From assembly GCF_900188005.1 (NCBI RefSeq), contig NZ_FZNR01000003.1, positions 372,001 through 436,000 on the forward strand: a stretch of DNA of 64,000 bases, in the 5' to 3' direction. The notes under the pieces were generated by a model. It was not told the origin of the DNA and made no database searches. It saw only the letters and a list, made by a program, of their open reading frames with translations. Shown here piece by piece: positions 36,873 through 46,454 of the stretch (position 1 is its first letter; each line of letters begins with the position of its first letter). Source of the DNA: Actinoplanes regularis (GTDB taxonomy: Bacteria > Actinomycetota > Actinomycetes > Mycobacteriales > Micromonosporaceae). The translations under genes and the position numbers were made by a program.

Positions 36873-37916
36873 TTACCCTACGGCCCGGATCGCACTCGGC
36901 GCGCTGCCCGGCTTCGGCCCATGGCCCAGCGGCCAGCGGCGGGACTCGCCGAACCAGGGATGCCGGCGCAACTGTGCCCACCGGCCACCGGCCCGGAGCG
37001 GGCTGACCTCGGTGCCCGGCGCGCGGACCGCCTCATCGGCCGCCTCCGAAAGGGTGCACATCCCCTCGGCGACCGGAACGGCCGGCCGATGGTCCTCGCC
37101 GAGGGCGGCCATCACCGTCGGCATCATCACGGCCGCCGCTCGTGCGTACCCCTCGGCGGAGGGGTGGAAACGGTCGGAACCGAACATCCGGGTCGGATCG
37201 GCCTCGAACATCGGGCCGAGCAGGTTGCCGAGCGAGACCGTACGCCCGCCGGCCCCGACCACCGCGATGGTCTGCGCGGCGGCCAGCTGCCGGCTCCAGC
37301 GCCGGGCCAGCCAGCGCAGCGGTGGCTTGATCGGCTGGATCGCGCCGATGTCCGGGCAGGTGCCGACGACCACCTTGCAGCCGGCGTCGCGCAGCCGGCG
37401 GACGGCATCGCCGAGGTGCCGGACGGCGTCGGCCCGGGCCGAGACGTGCGTGACGTCGTTGCCGCCGATCAGGATGATCGCCAGGTCCGGCTCGTGCTCC
37501 AGCGCGGTGTCCACCTGCCAGGGCAGGCCGGACGAGACGCAGCCGACCACGGCCAGCCGGTGCAGCCGCACCGGGCGGTGCAGGCGGCGTGAGATCCCGG
37601 TGGCGAAGAGCGCGCCGGGGGTTTCCCGGGGCCGGTGCACGCCGTAGCCGGCCGCCGACGAATCGCCGAGGACCACCAGGCTGAGCGGCTTGCCGTGGAA
37701 TTTCGCGCCGTACACACCGTCGCCGCGGGGCGGGGGCGCCTCGGCAAGTGGGATGATCCGGCGCGCGTCGGCGGCCTGCCGGAGCAGGAGCCCGGCGGAC
37801 AGGACGGTCACGCCGGCGAGCGCTCCGGTCACCTGGCCGGCGAGCCGGCCGGCCGAGCGGATCCGCTGCCGCTCCTCTGCGGTCAGTGCGCGAAAGTTCA
37901 TAACGGTGCTGTTCAC
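36873..37916 (-). CDS. SGNH-family hydrolase, second copy
   Basis: 347 residues from GTG 37916 (AGGGAG close upstream); an ATG at 37901 is an alternative. Blocks: VVLGDSSAAGYG, ILIGGNDVT, DRFHPSAEGY. An N-terminal membrane segment (LAGQVTGALAGVTVLSAGLLL) is present. It differs from its neighbour by a C-terminal extension of about 75 residues ending in basic sequence. Likely an esterase or lipase on the cell surface. Confidence 0.8.
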   Translation of the reverse strand: MNSTVMNFRALTAEERQRIRSAGRLAGQVTGALAGVTVLSAGLLLRQAADARRIIPLAEAPPPRGDGVYGAKFHGKPLSLVVLGDSSAAGYGVHRPRETPGALFATGISRRLHRPVRLHRLAVVGCVSSGLPWQVDTALEHEPDLAIILIGGNDVTHVSARADAVRHLGDAVRRLRDAGCKVVVGTCPDIGAIQPIKPPLRWLARRWSRQLAAAQTIAVVGAGGRTVSLGNLLGPMFEADPTRMFGSDRFHPSAEGYARAAAVMMPTVMAALGEDHRPAVPVAEGMCTLSEAADEAVRAPGTEVSPLRAGGRWAQLRRHPWFGESRRWPLGHGPKPGSAPSAIRAVG

Positions 37917-38099
37917 GTTCTCCCTCGCTGTCGTCCGAAGGGAACCGTCCGGCCCGGTAAGCCCCTCTTCGGTGTTGAGCTGGCCGTCCGGTACGGCCAA
38001 GATCGGCACTCGGCGTTGGGATTCGAGGCTAACTCGCGATGGCGAGAGGCAATCATGGCGGGCTCAGGTCATGCTGGAGTTGCGGAAAGGGGAACAGAC

Positions 38100-38444
38100 A
38101 TGGCCAAAGCTCTGAAACGTACGGCGGCACTCACCGCGCTCGGCAAGGCCCTGACGTCCGGCGCCCGGGGCGGGCCTTCGTTGGGCAAGCGGATCGCGGC
38201 ACTCCCACGGATGATCAGGGCGACCGCCAAGGGTGAGTACGACGGCGGGATGCGGCTGGCGCTGATGGCGGTCGCCACGGTGTACGTGGTCTCGCCGGTC
38301 GACGCCGTGCCAGAGGCGTTCCTCTTCGTCTTCGGCCTGATCGACGACGCGGTCGCGGTGACCTGGCTGGCCGGCTCGGTGCTCAGCGAGACGGAGCGGT
38401 TCCTGGAGTGGGAGCGTTCGGTGAAGGTCGTCGGCGTACGCTGA
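38100..38444 (+). CDS. DUF1232 (YkvA-like) small membrane protein
   Basis: 114 residues. MRLALMAVATVYVVSPVDAVPEAFLFVFGLIDDAVAVTWL is the DUF1232 core, with its SPVDAVPE motif. The ATG at 38100 has AAAGGGG upstream. It ends three bases before the cystathionine beta-synthase start. Confidence 0.8.
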   Translation: MAKALKRTAALTALGKALTSGARGGPSLGKRIAALPRMIRATAKGEYDGGMRLALMAVATVYVVSPVDAVPEAFLFVFGLIDDAVAVTWLAGSVLSETERFLEWERSVKVVGVR

Positions 38445-38447
38445 AGC

Positions 38448-39806
<1,359 letters not shown>

Positions 39807-39814
39807 TCGGAGTT

Positions 39815-39845
39815 CGGGGCCCGGAGCGCGATGCGCCGGGCCCCG
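39815..39845 (+). terminator. Terminator after cbs
   Basis: CGGGGCCCGG (39815-39824) pairs perfectly with CCGGGCCCCG (39836-39845), 8 bases after the stop. Confidence 0.75.
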
Positions 39846-40049
39846 CCAGACCGCACGGCCTGTGTCCCCGTCCAGGTCGATGCCCGTTGATCGTCCGGCG
39901 CCGTGCAGCCACCGGCGCAGAGCACTGTGGACATCCGTGGTTACTGATAGTTGCCACAATCGCACACTCAGTCCGACCAGGCGATGGTCCAGTGCGGTTG
40001 TATGTGACGTGACGGAGCTATGAGCCACTCCCGGACGAAGGGGTAGGGG

Positions 40050-40346
40050 ATGGTCGACGTCGAAGAGGCGGCCACTGGCGACATCGTGGATCGCCTGCTG
40101 TGGCGGGACGCGCAGCAAATGCTCGACCGGCACACGGCGGCCGGTCGGGACGGCAACTGCGTCTGGTGCGGATGGCAGTGGCCGTGCTCGGCCCGCCGGC
40201 TGGCGGAGCGAGCCGACGCGGTGTCCCGCCGGCCCTGGCGTGAGGCCTGGACCCTACGGCACGACTTGAACAGCCTGCCGAACGCGATGACCGACCGCGG
40301 TCGCGCGGATCGCGGCAACCACAATCATCGGAGGTACGCCGACTGA
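40050..40346 (+). CDS. Small protein with a CxxCGWQWPC motif
   Basis: 98 residues. CVWCGWQWPCSARR is a short Cys-rich motif that could bind one metal ion. Related motifs occur in two small proteins of the mobile element (51708 and 51947), in each case with a Trp-Pro-Cys end. No function known. ATG start in a GGGGATGG context. Confidence 0.55.
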   Translation: MVDVEEAATGDIVDRLLWRDAQQMLDRHTAAGRDGNCVWCGWQWPCSARRLAERADAVSRRPWREAWTLRHDLNSLPNAMTDRGRADRGNHNHRRYAD

Positions 40347-40659
40347 CCCACGGATTTAGACGTGCGACGAGCTTGACCGTCCCCCGGCAAGCCCAGGCTC
40401 CCGGCCCGGCGTACGTCTCCCGGCGGTGACGCCGGGGCGCCCCGCCAGCGCTCCGGTATTCCCGCGCCCAAAGCCCGCTTCTGAACCGGACCACGGACCG
40501 GCACGCCTCCGCCGGTCCGCGCCTCCGGCCAGGCGCAACCGGTTCGAGCGGGGCGGTTGGCGGGAGCGCGTGACCACAGGTTCCCCCGCATTCACTCGGT
40601 CGCGCGTTCCCGTCCAACCAGCGAGCCCGTCCTGTCGGCGGCGGGCCGCCCAGCGCTGA
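40347..40659. other. Gap without a supported gene
   Basis: Very GC-rich and rich in Pro/Arg codons in several frames. A 77-codon frame on the plus strand has no ribosome site and no recognisable protein. I see no hairpin with a T-run and no repeat. Confidence 0.5.
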
Positions 40660-41163
40660 TCACAGCGGATGTGTGTAACGCAGCTGCATGACCGGGACGC
40701 CGTTGATCGGCTCGAGCCGGGTCTCACCGTCCGCCTTCCAGCCGCCGTTCTCGTAGAACGCGCGCGCGGCCCGGTTGTCACTCAACACCCAGAGGACCGC
40801 GCGGTCACCGCCGAAGCCCGGCAGGTCGGCCAGCGCGCGGATCATCAGTTCCCGGCCGACTCCAGTCCCGACCCTGGACGGGTCCACGTGGATGGCGTAC
40901 AGCTCGACGGCACCGGGGGTCTCGCTCGGGCCGATGTAGCTGAAACCGACCAGCTCGCCGTCCTCCTCGGCGACGGTCATCCGGTGCGTGTCCCGTTCCC
41001 AGCGGAAGCGCTCGGCCCACCACTCGCCGAACGACTCGGCCGTCCGAGCCTCCAGAACCTCGAGTGGCAGGAAGCCCGCGTAGGCGGCCACCCGGGAACG
41101 CTGGTGCAGAGCGCCGACCCGCACCGGATCGGTCCCGTCGGCGAGGCGTAGCAGAAGGGTCAT
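40660..41163 (-). CDS. GNAT acetyltransferase
   Basis: 167 residues. AIHVDPSRVGTGVGRELM is the acetyl-CoA motif and AARAFYENGGWKADGE the C-terminal strand-helix. It lies directly downstream of rnz (9 bases between stop and start), so they may be co-transcribed. Substrate unknown. Confidence 0.82.
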   Translation of the reverse strand: MTLLLRLADGTDPVRVGALHQRSRVAAYAGFLPLEVLEARTAESFGEWWAERFRWERDTHRMTVAEEDGELVGFSYIGPSETPGAVELYAIHVDPSRVGTGVGRELMIRALADLPGFGGDRAVLWVLSDNRAARAFYENGGWKADGETRLEPINGVPVMQLRYTHPL

Positions 41164-41172
41164 GATCCGAAT

Positions 41173-42066
41173 CTAACGGCGCGCGGGGAATGGGACGCGC
41201 AGCAGATCCTCGGCGATCACGATCGGTCCGTCGAATTCCTTGCGGGCCTCGTCGAGGAAGCGGGACTGGTCCGGGTAGCGCTGCGAGAAGTGGGTCAGGA
41301 CCAGCTGGCGTACCCCGCACTCGCGCGCCACCGCCGCCGCCTGCCCGGCGGTCAGGTGTCCCACCTGCGCGGCCAGCTCGGCGTCCTCGGCCAGGAAGGT
41401 CGACTCGATCACCAGCAGGTCCACGCCCTGGGCCAGGGCGTACACGTTGTCGCACAGGCCGGTGTCCATCACGAACGCCATGCTCTGCCCGTGCCGCACG
41501 GTGCTGACCTGCTCCAGCGTGACCGGGCCGAGGCGACCGGCGCGTTGCAGCTCGCCGACGGCCGGCCCGCTGATGCCGTGCGCCGTGAGCAGCTCAGGAA
41601 GCATCCGGCGGGAGTCCGGTTCGGTCAGGCGGTAGCCGTACGTCTCGATCGAATGCCGGAGGGGGAGCGCCGTGAGGCGCCCGGCGGACGTCTCGGTGAC
41701 GAACGCCGCGCCCACCGGGGACGGCACGATGTCGGCGTTGTCCCAGTAGCTGGTGGCGTACCGGAGCCGGTCGTAGAACTCCTGGCCGCCGGCCGGGTAG
41801 TGGACGGCGACCGGGTGCGGCACCCGGTCGAGCGAGACGCGTTGCAGGATGCCGGGCAGGCCGAGGCTGTGGTCGCCGTGGAAGTGCGTGACGCAGATCC
41901 GTTTGATCGGGGTGATCGGGAGGCCGGCCAGCAGCAGCTGACGCTGGGTGCCCTCACCCGGGTCGAAGAGGATCACCTCGTCGTCGAAGCGCAGCAGATA
42001 GCCGTTGTGGTTGCGGTGCCGGGTCGGCACCTGGCTCGCGGTGCCCAGCACGACGAGTTCACGCAT
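41173..42066 (-). CDS. rnz: Ribonuclease Z
   Basis: Metallo-beta-lactamase fold enzyme that trims tRNA 3' ends. 297 residues. [13 protein letters not shown] is the HxHxDH zinc site; VMDTG and LTHFSQRY provide further ligands. CCA is not encoded by the tRNA in this window, so its 3' end would need such trimming. A structured leader region lies upstream. Confidence 0.88.
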   Translation of the reverse strand: MRELVVLGTASQVPTRHRNHNGYLLRFDDEVILFDPGEGTQRQLLLAGLPITPIKRICVTHFHGDHSLGLPGILQRVSLDRVPHPVAVHYPAGGQEFYDRLRYATSYWDNADIVPSPVGAAFVTETSAGRLTALPLRHSIETYGYRLTEPDSRRMLPELLTAHGISGPAVGELQRAGRLGPVTLEQVSTVRHGQSMAFVMDTGLCDNVYALAQGVDLLVIESTFLAEDAELAAQVGHLTAGQAAAVARECGVRQLVLTHFSQRYPDQSRFLDEARKEFDGPIVIAEDLLRVPFPARR

Positions 42067-42079
42067 CGGAACACCTTCC

Positions 42080-42295
42080 GGATATGAAGCGACCCCCGGG
42101 GACTTCCACGCCGCGCGAACGCGAAAGTGGTCCGGTCGGACTAGGCCGGATCCCCAGGGGTCGGGTGGCTGCCTGATACTCGCCGGGCCGCTGCCACACG
42201 GTCTCGACGCTGAACAAAGCTGTCAAGGACAGCGGCTAGCGGACAGCCACCTCACGAGTCCCGTTGCTATACAACTTCGGACCACCTCCTCTCAC
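42080..42295 (-). ncRNA. Candidate structured leader with a 19-codon ORF, upstream of rnz
   Basis: This gap holds far more structure than usual. On the minus strand GTG 42295 to TAG 42236 reads a 19-residue peptide (VRGGGPKLYSNGTREVAVR) with GAGGAGG inside its start. After it come a hairpin GCTGTC-CTT-GACAGC and a long stem joining CGACCCC(T/A)GGGGA-type arms near 42160 and 42090 with one mismatch, which encloses smaller hairpins. It could be a cis-regulator of rnz, a leader peptide, or an independent small RNA. I cannot place it in a known RNA family. Confidence 0.4.
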
Positions 42296-42349
42296 GTGTA
42301 CGGCCACGTTAACCACCCGTCGCCGAGCGCGCCAACGGTTTTGAATCAC

Positions 42350-43303
42350 TTACAGGCGCGGGAATACGTGCGGGGACTCGTCGGTGTTCTCGACCACGAG
42401 AGAGGCGGCGCCGACGACCTGCGAGTCGGGTACCCCGACCAGGTTCTCGTCCTTGCCGGCGTAGTCGAAGCGGTGCAGGACGTGCCGCATCGCCTCCAGC
42501 CGGGCCCGCTTCTTGTCGTTGCTCTTCACCACGGTCCACGGCGCGTCGGCGGTGTCGGTGTAGAAGAACATCGCCTCCTTGGCCTCGGTGTAGTCGTCCC
42601 ACTTGTCCAGCGACTCGAGGTCCATGGGGGAGAGCTTCCACTGCCGGACCGGGTCGACCTGCCGGATCGCGAAGCGGGTGTGCTGCTCCTTCTGGGTCAC
42701 CGAGAACCAGAACTTGACCAGGTTGATGCCGGAGAGGACGAGCATCCGCTCGAGTTCGGGCGTCTGCCGGAGGAACTCCAGGTACTCCTGGCGGGTGCAG
42801 AAGCCCATCACCCGTTCGACGCCGGCCCGGTTGTACCAGGACCGGTCGAAGAGCACGATCTCACCGGCGGACGGCAGGTGCTTGATGTACCGCTGGTAGT
42901 ACCACTGGGTGCTCTCCCGCTGGTTCGGTTTCTCCAGCGCCACCACGGACGCGCCGCGCGGGTTCAGATGCTCCATGAAGCGCTTGATGGTGCCGCCCTT
43001 GCCGGCCGCGTCCCGGCCCTCGAAGAGGATCACCAGTCGCTCGCCCGTCTCCTTGCACCAGTTCTGCAGCTTCAGCAGCTCGATCTGGAGCAGACGCTTG
43101 TGGTGGTCGTACTCGGCGCGCGACAGCCGCTCGTCGTAGGGATAGTCCTCCCGCCAGGTGTCGACCGGGCTGCCGTCCGCGTTCAGCAGGCGTGGATCGT
43201 CGTCCTCGTCGTCCACCACCCGGTATCCGGTCAGTTCCGCGATCGGCCCCGCGTACGGCAGTGTGATCGCCTCCGCGTACTGCGACTCCGTCTCAGTGCT
43301 CAT
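42350..43303 (-). CDS. ppk2: Polyphosphate kinase 2
   Basis: Transfers phosphate between polyphosphate and nucleotides. 317 residues. Walker A is FEGRDAAGKGGTIKR, Walker B IVLFDRSWYNRAGVE, followed by the lid module. The class (ADP or AMP acceptor) cannot be fixed by eye. It lies three bases downstream of the CYTH-CHAD gene. Confidence 0.9.
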   Translation of the reverse strand: MSTETESQYAEAITLPYAGPIAELTGYRVVDDEDDDPRLLNADGSPVDTWREDYPYDERLSRAEYDHHKRLLQIELLKLQNWCKETGERLVILFEGRDAAGKGGTIKRFMEHLNPRGASVVALEKPNQRESTQWYYQRYIKHLPSAGEIVLFDRSWYNRAGVERVMGFCTRQEYLEFLRQTPELERMLVLSGINLVKFWFSVTQKEQHTRFAIRQVDPVRQWKLSPMDLESLDKWDDYTEAKEAMFFYTDTADAPWTVVKSNDKKRARLEAMRHVLHRFDYAGKDENLVGVPDSQVVGAASLVVENTDESPHVFPRL

Positions 43304-43306
43304 GTC

Positions 43307-44734
43307 TCACGCCTTTACAAGCCAGCGCCGAACTCTCTTCCGCCGGGACGCCCGCACCAACGCGGGGACCGCGACGAGAGTCTCCTTACCCACTGCTTCC
43401 TGTCGGCCGTAGAGGACGCCGAAGTAGAAACTGTCCGGCCCGATCTCGTGCAGGGTCTCCCTGGCGATGGACGAGTCCTGGTGCGCGCCCAGCCCGTCCT
43501 GAAGGTCGGTGAGCGCTCTGACCAGCCGTTTGGCGGGTTTCCCGGCCTCGGGGGCGATCAGCTCGACCGCGTACCGCGCCTGCTTGTACCGCTTGCGGGC
43601 GGCGTGCAGTTCCTCATCGACGCCGCCGGCGATCGCGGCGTCCAGCTCGCCGTCCGCCTTGGCCAGCACCTTGCGGGCGCGCTCGGCCGGGTCGTCGTCG
43701 TCCGGCAGCGGGCGGTCGACCAGCGCGTCGATCCGGTCCAGCAGGTCCAGGTAACGGTCCGAGTCGAGAGCGGCGGTCAGCTCCTCGCGGCCTTGCGCCA
43801 CCCGCTGCTCCAGAACGGTCCGGATCCGCTCCGCGGCGGGCTGGAAGTCGGGGCCGGCGTCCTCGACACCGGAGAGCAGTTTCGCCTCCAGCACCTGCGG
43901 GTCACGGACCGCGCCCAGCACGGCGGCCAGCCAGCGGAGCTCGTCGCCGAGCTCGGCCGTCTCCCGCTCGGGGAACCAGCGCCGGAAGCTCTTCAGGGTG
44001 CTGCGCAGCCGCCGGGTGGCGACGCGCATCTTGTGCACCGGCTCCTCCGCGCCGCGGCGGGCGGCGGGATCGTGCTCCAGGATCGCGTCGCGCTGCTCCC
44101 GGGCGTACCGGGAAACGGGGTTGACGCTGTCCTGGCCCGGTTCCGACCCGAGCCGGCCGGCCAGGGCCCGGGCCACCTTGGAGGGGCCCGCTGCCAGGCT
44201 CGCACCGGCCTCGAGAAGCAGTTTCTCGACGGCGGCGAGCACTCGCACGTCGCCGTCGACGAGCTCCACCTCGATCTCCTGCCAGGCGCTGTGGTCGTCG
44301 CCGGACTCGGCGCGGACCCGATCCTGCGCGACCAGCGCCAGGGTGCGGCCCTTGGCGTCGCGCAGCGGGGTCTCCACCCGGTGCGTGCGCAGCCGGGCCA
44401 CCGGCGCCAGTGGGCGGCGCCGGACGATGCCGCGCACCAGGGCGTGCAGCTCGTCGGGAACCTCGTCGCCGGCGCCGGACATCCGGTGCTCCTTGCGGCC
44501 GTCGCCGTCACCCGGGGTCTTCAGGTGCCAGCCGGCGTCGTGCCCGCCGGATCGTCGCCGCAGCGTCCGGCGATTCTTCATCAACCGGAGGTCTTCGGTG
44601 TCGAAGTACGTGGCGTCGAGATCATGTGTCTCGGCGGTGTCGACCTTGGCGATGCCCGCTGCACCGGTCAGGTCCGGAAGCTCGAAGGACTCGGGGACGT
44701 CGTACTTGCGCTCGGTCTCGGTCGCGGTCTCCAC
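43307..44734 (-). CDS. CYTH-CHAD domain protein
   Basis: 475 residues. The N-terminal CYTH tunnel domain (ExExK as ETERK at 6-10) usually hydrolyses triphosphate or binds polyphosphate. The C-terminal CHAD domain (from about 210) is helical and His/Arg/Lys rich (VHKMRVATRRLRSTLKSFRRWF), a polyphosphate-binding signature. Operon with ppk2 fits polyphosphate handling. Confidence 0.88.
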   Translation of the reverse strand: METATETERKYDVPESFELPDLTGAAGIAKVDTAETHDLDATYFDTEDLRLMKNRRTLRRRSGGHDAGWHLKTPGDGDGRKEHRMSGAGDEVPDELHALVRGIVRRRPLAPVARLRTHRVETPLRDAKGRTLALVAQDRVRAESGDDHSAWQEIEVELVDGDVRVLAAVEKLLLEAGASLAAGPSKVARALAGRLGSEPGQDSVNPVSRYAREQRDAILEHDPAARRGAEEPVHKMRVATRRLRSTLKSFRRWFPERETAELGDELRWLAAVLGAVRDPQVLEAKLLSGVEDAGPDFQPAAERIRTVLEQRVAQGREELTAALDSDRYLDLLDRIDALVDRPLPDDDDPAERARKVLAKADGELDAAIAGGVDEELHAARKRYKQARYAVELIAPEAGKPAKRLVRALTDLQDGLGAHQDSSIARETLHEIGPDSFYFGVLYGRQEAVGKETLVAVPALVRASRRKRVRRWLVKA

Positions 44735-44828
44735 GCGATCAATGGTGCCCGGTCGGAGCGTTTTGGCACAGCGATCGCTCAGGATCCGCTGGCATCGTAA
44801 AGAATCGCCTCGGTCTTAGGAGTGGTTC

Positions 44829-44996
44829 ATGGAAAGTTCGGATCTTCGCCAGGTCTCGCTCGCCGGCCTTCGTCTGATCGGTGCGGGCGCGGTGCTCGGG
44901 CTGGCGCTCGCGGCGCCGGCGAGCCCGGCGCAGGCGGCGCCGCGGCCGGATGCCGCCCCGGTGGCCGAGCACGACACGCCCAAATCCGAGCGTTAG
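44829..44996 (+). CDS. Small secreted peptide
   Basis: 55 codons. TAGGAG lies 7 bases before the ATG. Residues 8-36 are a signal peptide (LAGLRLIGAGAVLGLALAAPASPAQA) with an AQA|A cleavage site, leaving a mature peptide of about 18 residues, acidic and Pro rich. Divergent from the CYTH-CHAD gene. Confidence 0.5.
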   Translation: MESSDLRQVSLAGLRLIGAGAVLGLALAAPASPAQAAPRPDAAPVAEHDTPKSER

Positions 44997-45091
44997 GCCG
45001 CTTCTTCCGCCTTTGTTTTTCCTTGCTCCGCCCGGTTCGCTCGGGCGCGGCGCCGCACGATTTCCGCTTTTTCGGTACGCCGTTTCCGCGC

Positions 45092-45466
45092 TCAGATTCG
45101 AGCCGCGTCGCGACTGCGCAGATAGAGCGCGCGTGAATAACTCGCCGACGCCGCGCCGTAATACATCTGCGCGAGCGTGACGTAGAAGTTGTTGGCGCTG
45201 ATCGCGTTCTTCGCGGTCGCCGTCGCCGCCCAGCGGATCTCCGCGTCGGTCTCGCTGATGCCCCGGTGCTTGCAGTACACCCGGTTCATCTCCTTGCCGA
45301 CCTTCCAGGTCTCCATGGCGGTCTCGGCCTCGCGCATCATGGCCCGAGCCTGTTCCATCATGGCCTCGGCGTGCGCCCAGGCGTGGTGTTCATCGGGGTT
45401 TCCGTGGCGCTCTCCGTCGTCCCGGTTACCGGAATATCGCGCCTCGTTCGTAGAGCTCGGTGACAT
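45092..45466 (-). CDS. Hypothetical helical protein
   Basis: 124 residues. A strong GGGAGGTGG precedes the ATG. His/Met/Glu-rich N-terminal half (HHAWAHAEAMMEQARAMMREAETAMETW), then a conserved-looking NRVYCKHRGISETDAEIRWAATATAKNAISANNFYVTLAQMYYGAAS. No family recognised. Confidence 0.6.
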   Translation of the reverse strand: MSPSSTNEARYSGNRDDGERHGNPDEHHAWAHAEAMMEQARAMMREAETAMETWKVGKEMNRVYCKHRGISETDAEIRWAATATAKNAISANNFYVTLAQMYYGAASASYSRALYLRSRDAARI

Positions 45467-45673
45467 GATCCACCTCCCGCGTGTCTCACTTTTCGAGTGT
45501 GGGCGGGATTTCGTAACATGTCGATTCTTTACCCCCGACGGCGTGAATGCTCGACGTGGACTCACGCTGAAAATGGTCGCCGGCGCTGTTACCCGAAACG
45601 TGGTGAACCGGCCGTGTGCGGCCCGGTTCCAGCCCTCCGGTGATGCACCGACCCCATCGACGAAAATGATCGG

Positions 45674-46288
45674 ATGCTGGAGGAGTTGCGAAGCAGGGTC
45701 GAGCGTTGCCGCGCCGCGGCGGCCGAGTCGGATCTGGCGGTCGAGATCGGGCCGCCGCTCGCGTTGCCGGAGGCGCCCGCGGACGCGCCGCCGGCCGCCG
45801 TGGCGGCGTTCCGGCTGTTCGAGTCGGCCGGCGGCCCGCTCTTCCGGTTCGAGTGCCCCGACGAGCTGCGCTCGATCGAGGGGTGGCGGGCGCGGCCCGA
45901 CGTCGAGATGCTCCTGCCGATGCCGATCGATCTCGGCTGGGAGATGTGGTCGTGGCAGTCGTTGACGAGGGGCCGTCTCGGCGTGCGCGGCGGCGAGGGC
46001 ATCTCTCTCGACCCGGTCACGGGCGACGTGTACTACGTCGAAGACTGGGCGTGGTTCCAGCGGAACATCGACTGGGAGGTCGTGAAGGAGATCCACCACC
46101 CGATCGCGCCGGACGCGGTGACCTTCTTCGCCGACTGGGTCTTCGGGCCGCGCTATCCGGAGCTGGTCTCCCTCGTGCTCGGCCCCGGCCTGCTGGAGCA
46201 CCGCATCCGCAAGGGCCGGAACAAGGGCGAACTCACCGACGCCTGGCTGCGCCTGCTGCAGCGGGCAGAGCTTCTCCAGGACCGGTGA
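45674..46288 (+). CDS. Hypothetical protein
   Basis: 204 residues, acidic and Trp rich in the centre (DVYYVEDWAWFQRNIDWEVV). No family recognised. It ends 48 bases before the native msrA 3' remnant, so it was convergent with msrA before the element arrived. Confidence 0.6.
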   Translation: MLEELRSRVERCRAAAAESDLAVEIGPPLALPEAPADAPPAAVAAFRLFESAGGPLFRFECPDELRSIEGWRARPDVEMLLPMPIDLGWEMWSWQSLTRGRLGVRGGEGISLDPVTGDVYYVEDWAWFQRNIDWEVVKEIHHPIAPDAVTFFADWVFGPRYPELVSLVLGPGLLEHRIRKGRNKGELTDAWLRLLQRAELLQDR

Positions 46289-46307
46289 CCGGTAGCGGCG
46301 AACGTGT

Positions 46308-46330
46308 GGCCGCCGGCGTGGCCGGCGGCC
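46308..46330. terminator. Original shared terminator of msrA and its convergent neighbour
   Basis: A perfect 10-bp hairpin (46308-46317 with 46321-46330) with loop GTG, seven bases beyond the native msrA stop. It is now 11 kb away from the msrA start. Confidence 0.65.
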
Positions 46331-46336
46331 GGACGG

Positions 46337-46420
46337 TCAGCTCTCGTCGGGGACCTGGGCGACGCCGACCGGGCAGGTCAGGCCGTTCGGGCCGTGGTTG
46401 CAGTAGCCGTTGGGGTTCTT
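46337..46420 (-). pseudogene. msrA: Displaced native 3' end of msrA
   Basis: The 28 codons read KNPNGYCNHGPNG... and LTCPVGVAQVPDES then stop. They align codon for codon with the last 26 codons of the intact msrA at 57484-57407 ([13 protein letters not shown]..., [12 protein letters not shown]). The match begins exactly at the 10-bp core shared by both junctions. This is the chromosomal end of msrA left behind by integration. It uses C/G at third positions, as the host does. Confidence 0.9.
46411..46420. repeat. Left attachment core (attL)
   Basis: TGGGGTTCTT, identical to 57475-57484. Host msrA sequence lies to the left and element sequence to the right. The integrase gene starts 34 bases away, as is usual. 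Confidence 0.8.
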
Positions 46421-46454
46421 AGATCCTGACGACCGGTGTTGTACTGTCCGCCGC

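Noticed and set aside
42080..42295. RNase P RNA, tmRNA or SRP RNA
   Set aside because: The hallmark sequences of these RNAs (GAGGAAAGTCC, the tmRNA tag frame, the SRP GGAAGGAAGCA loop) are absent.
42005..44800. 931-codon open frame running across rnz, ppk2 and CYTH-CHAD on the plus strand
   Set aside because: It crosses three real genes and a structured gap; shadow of minus-strand coding.
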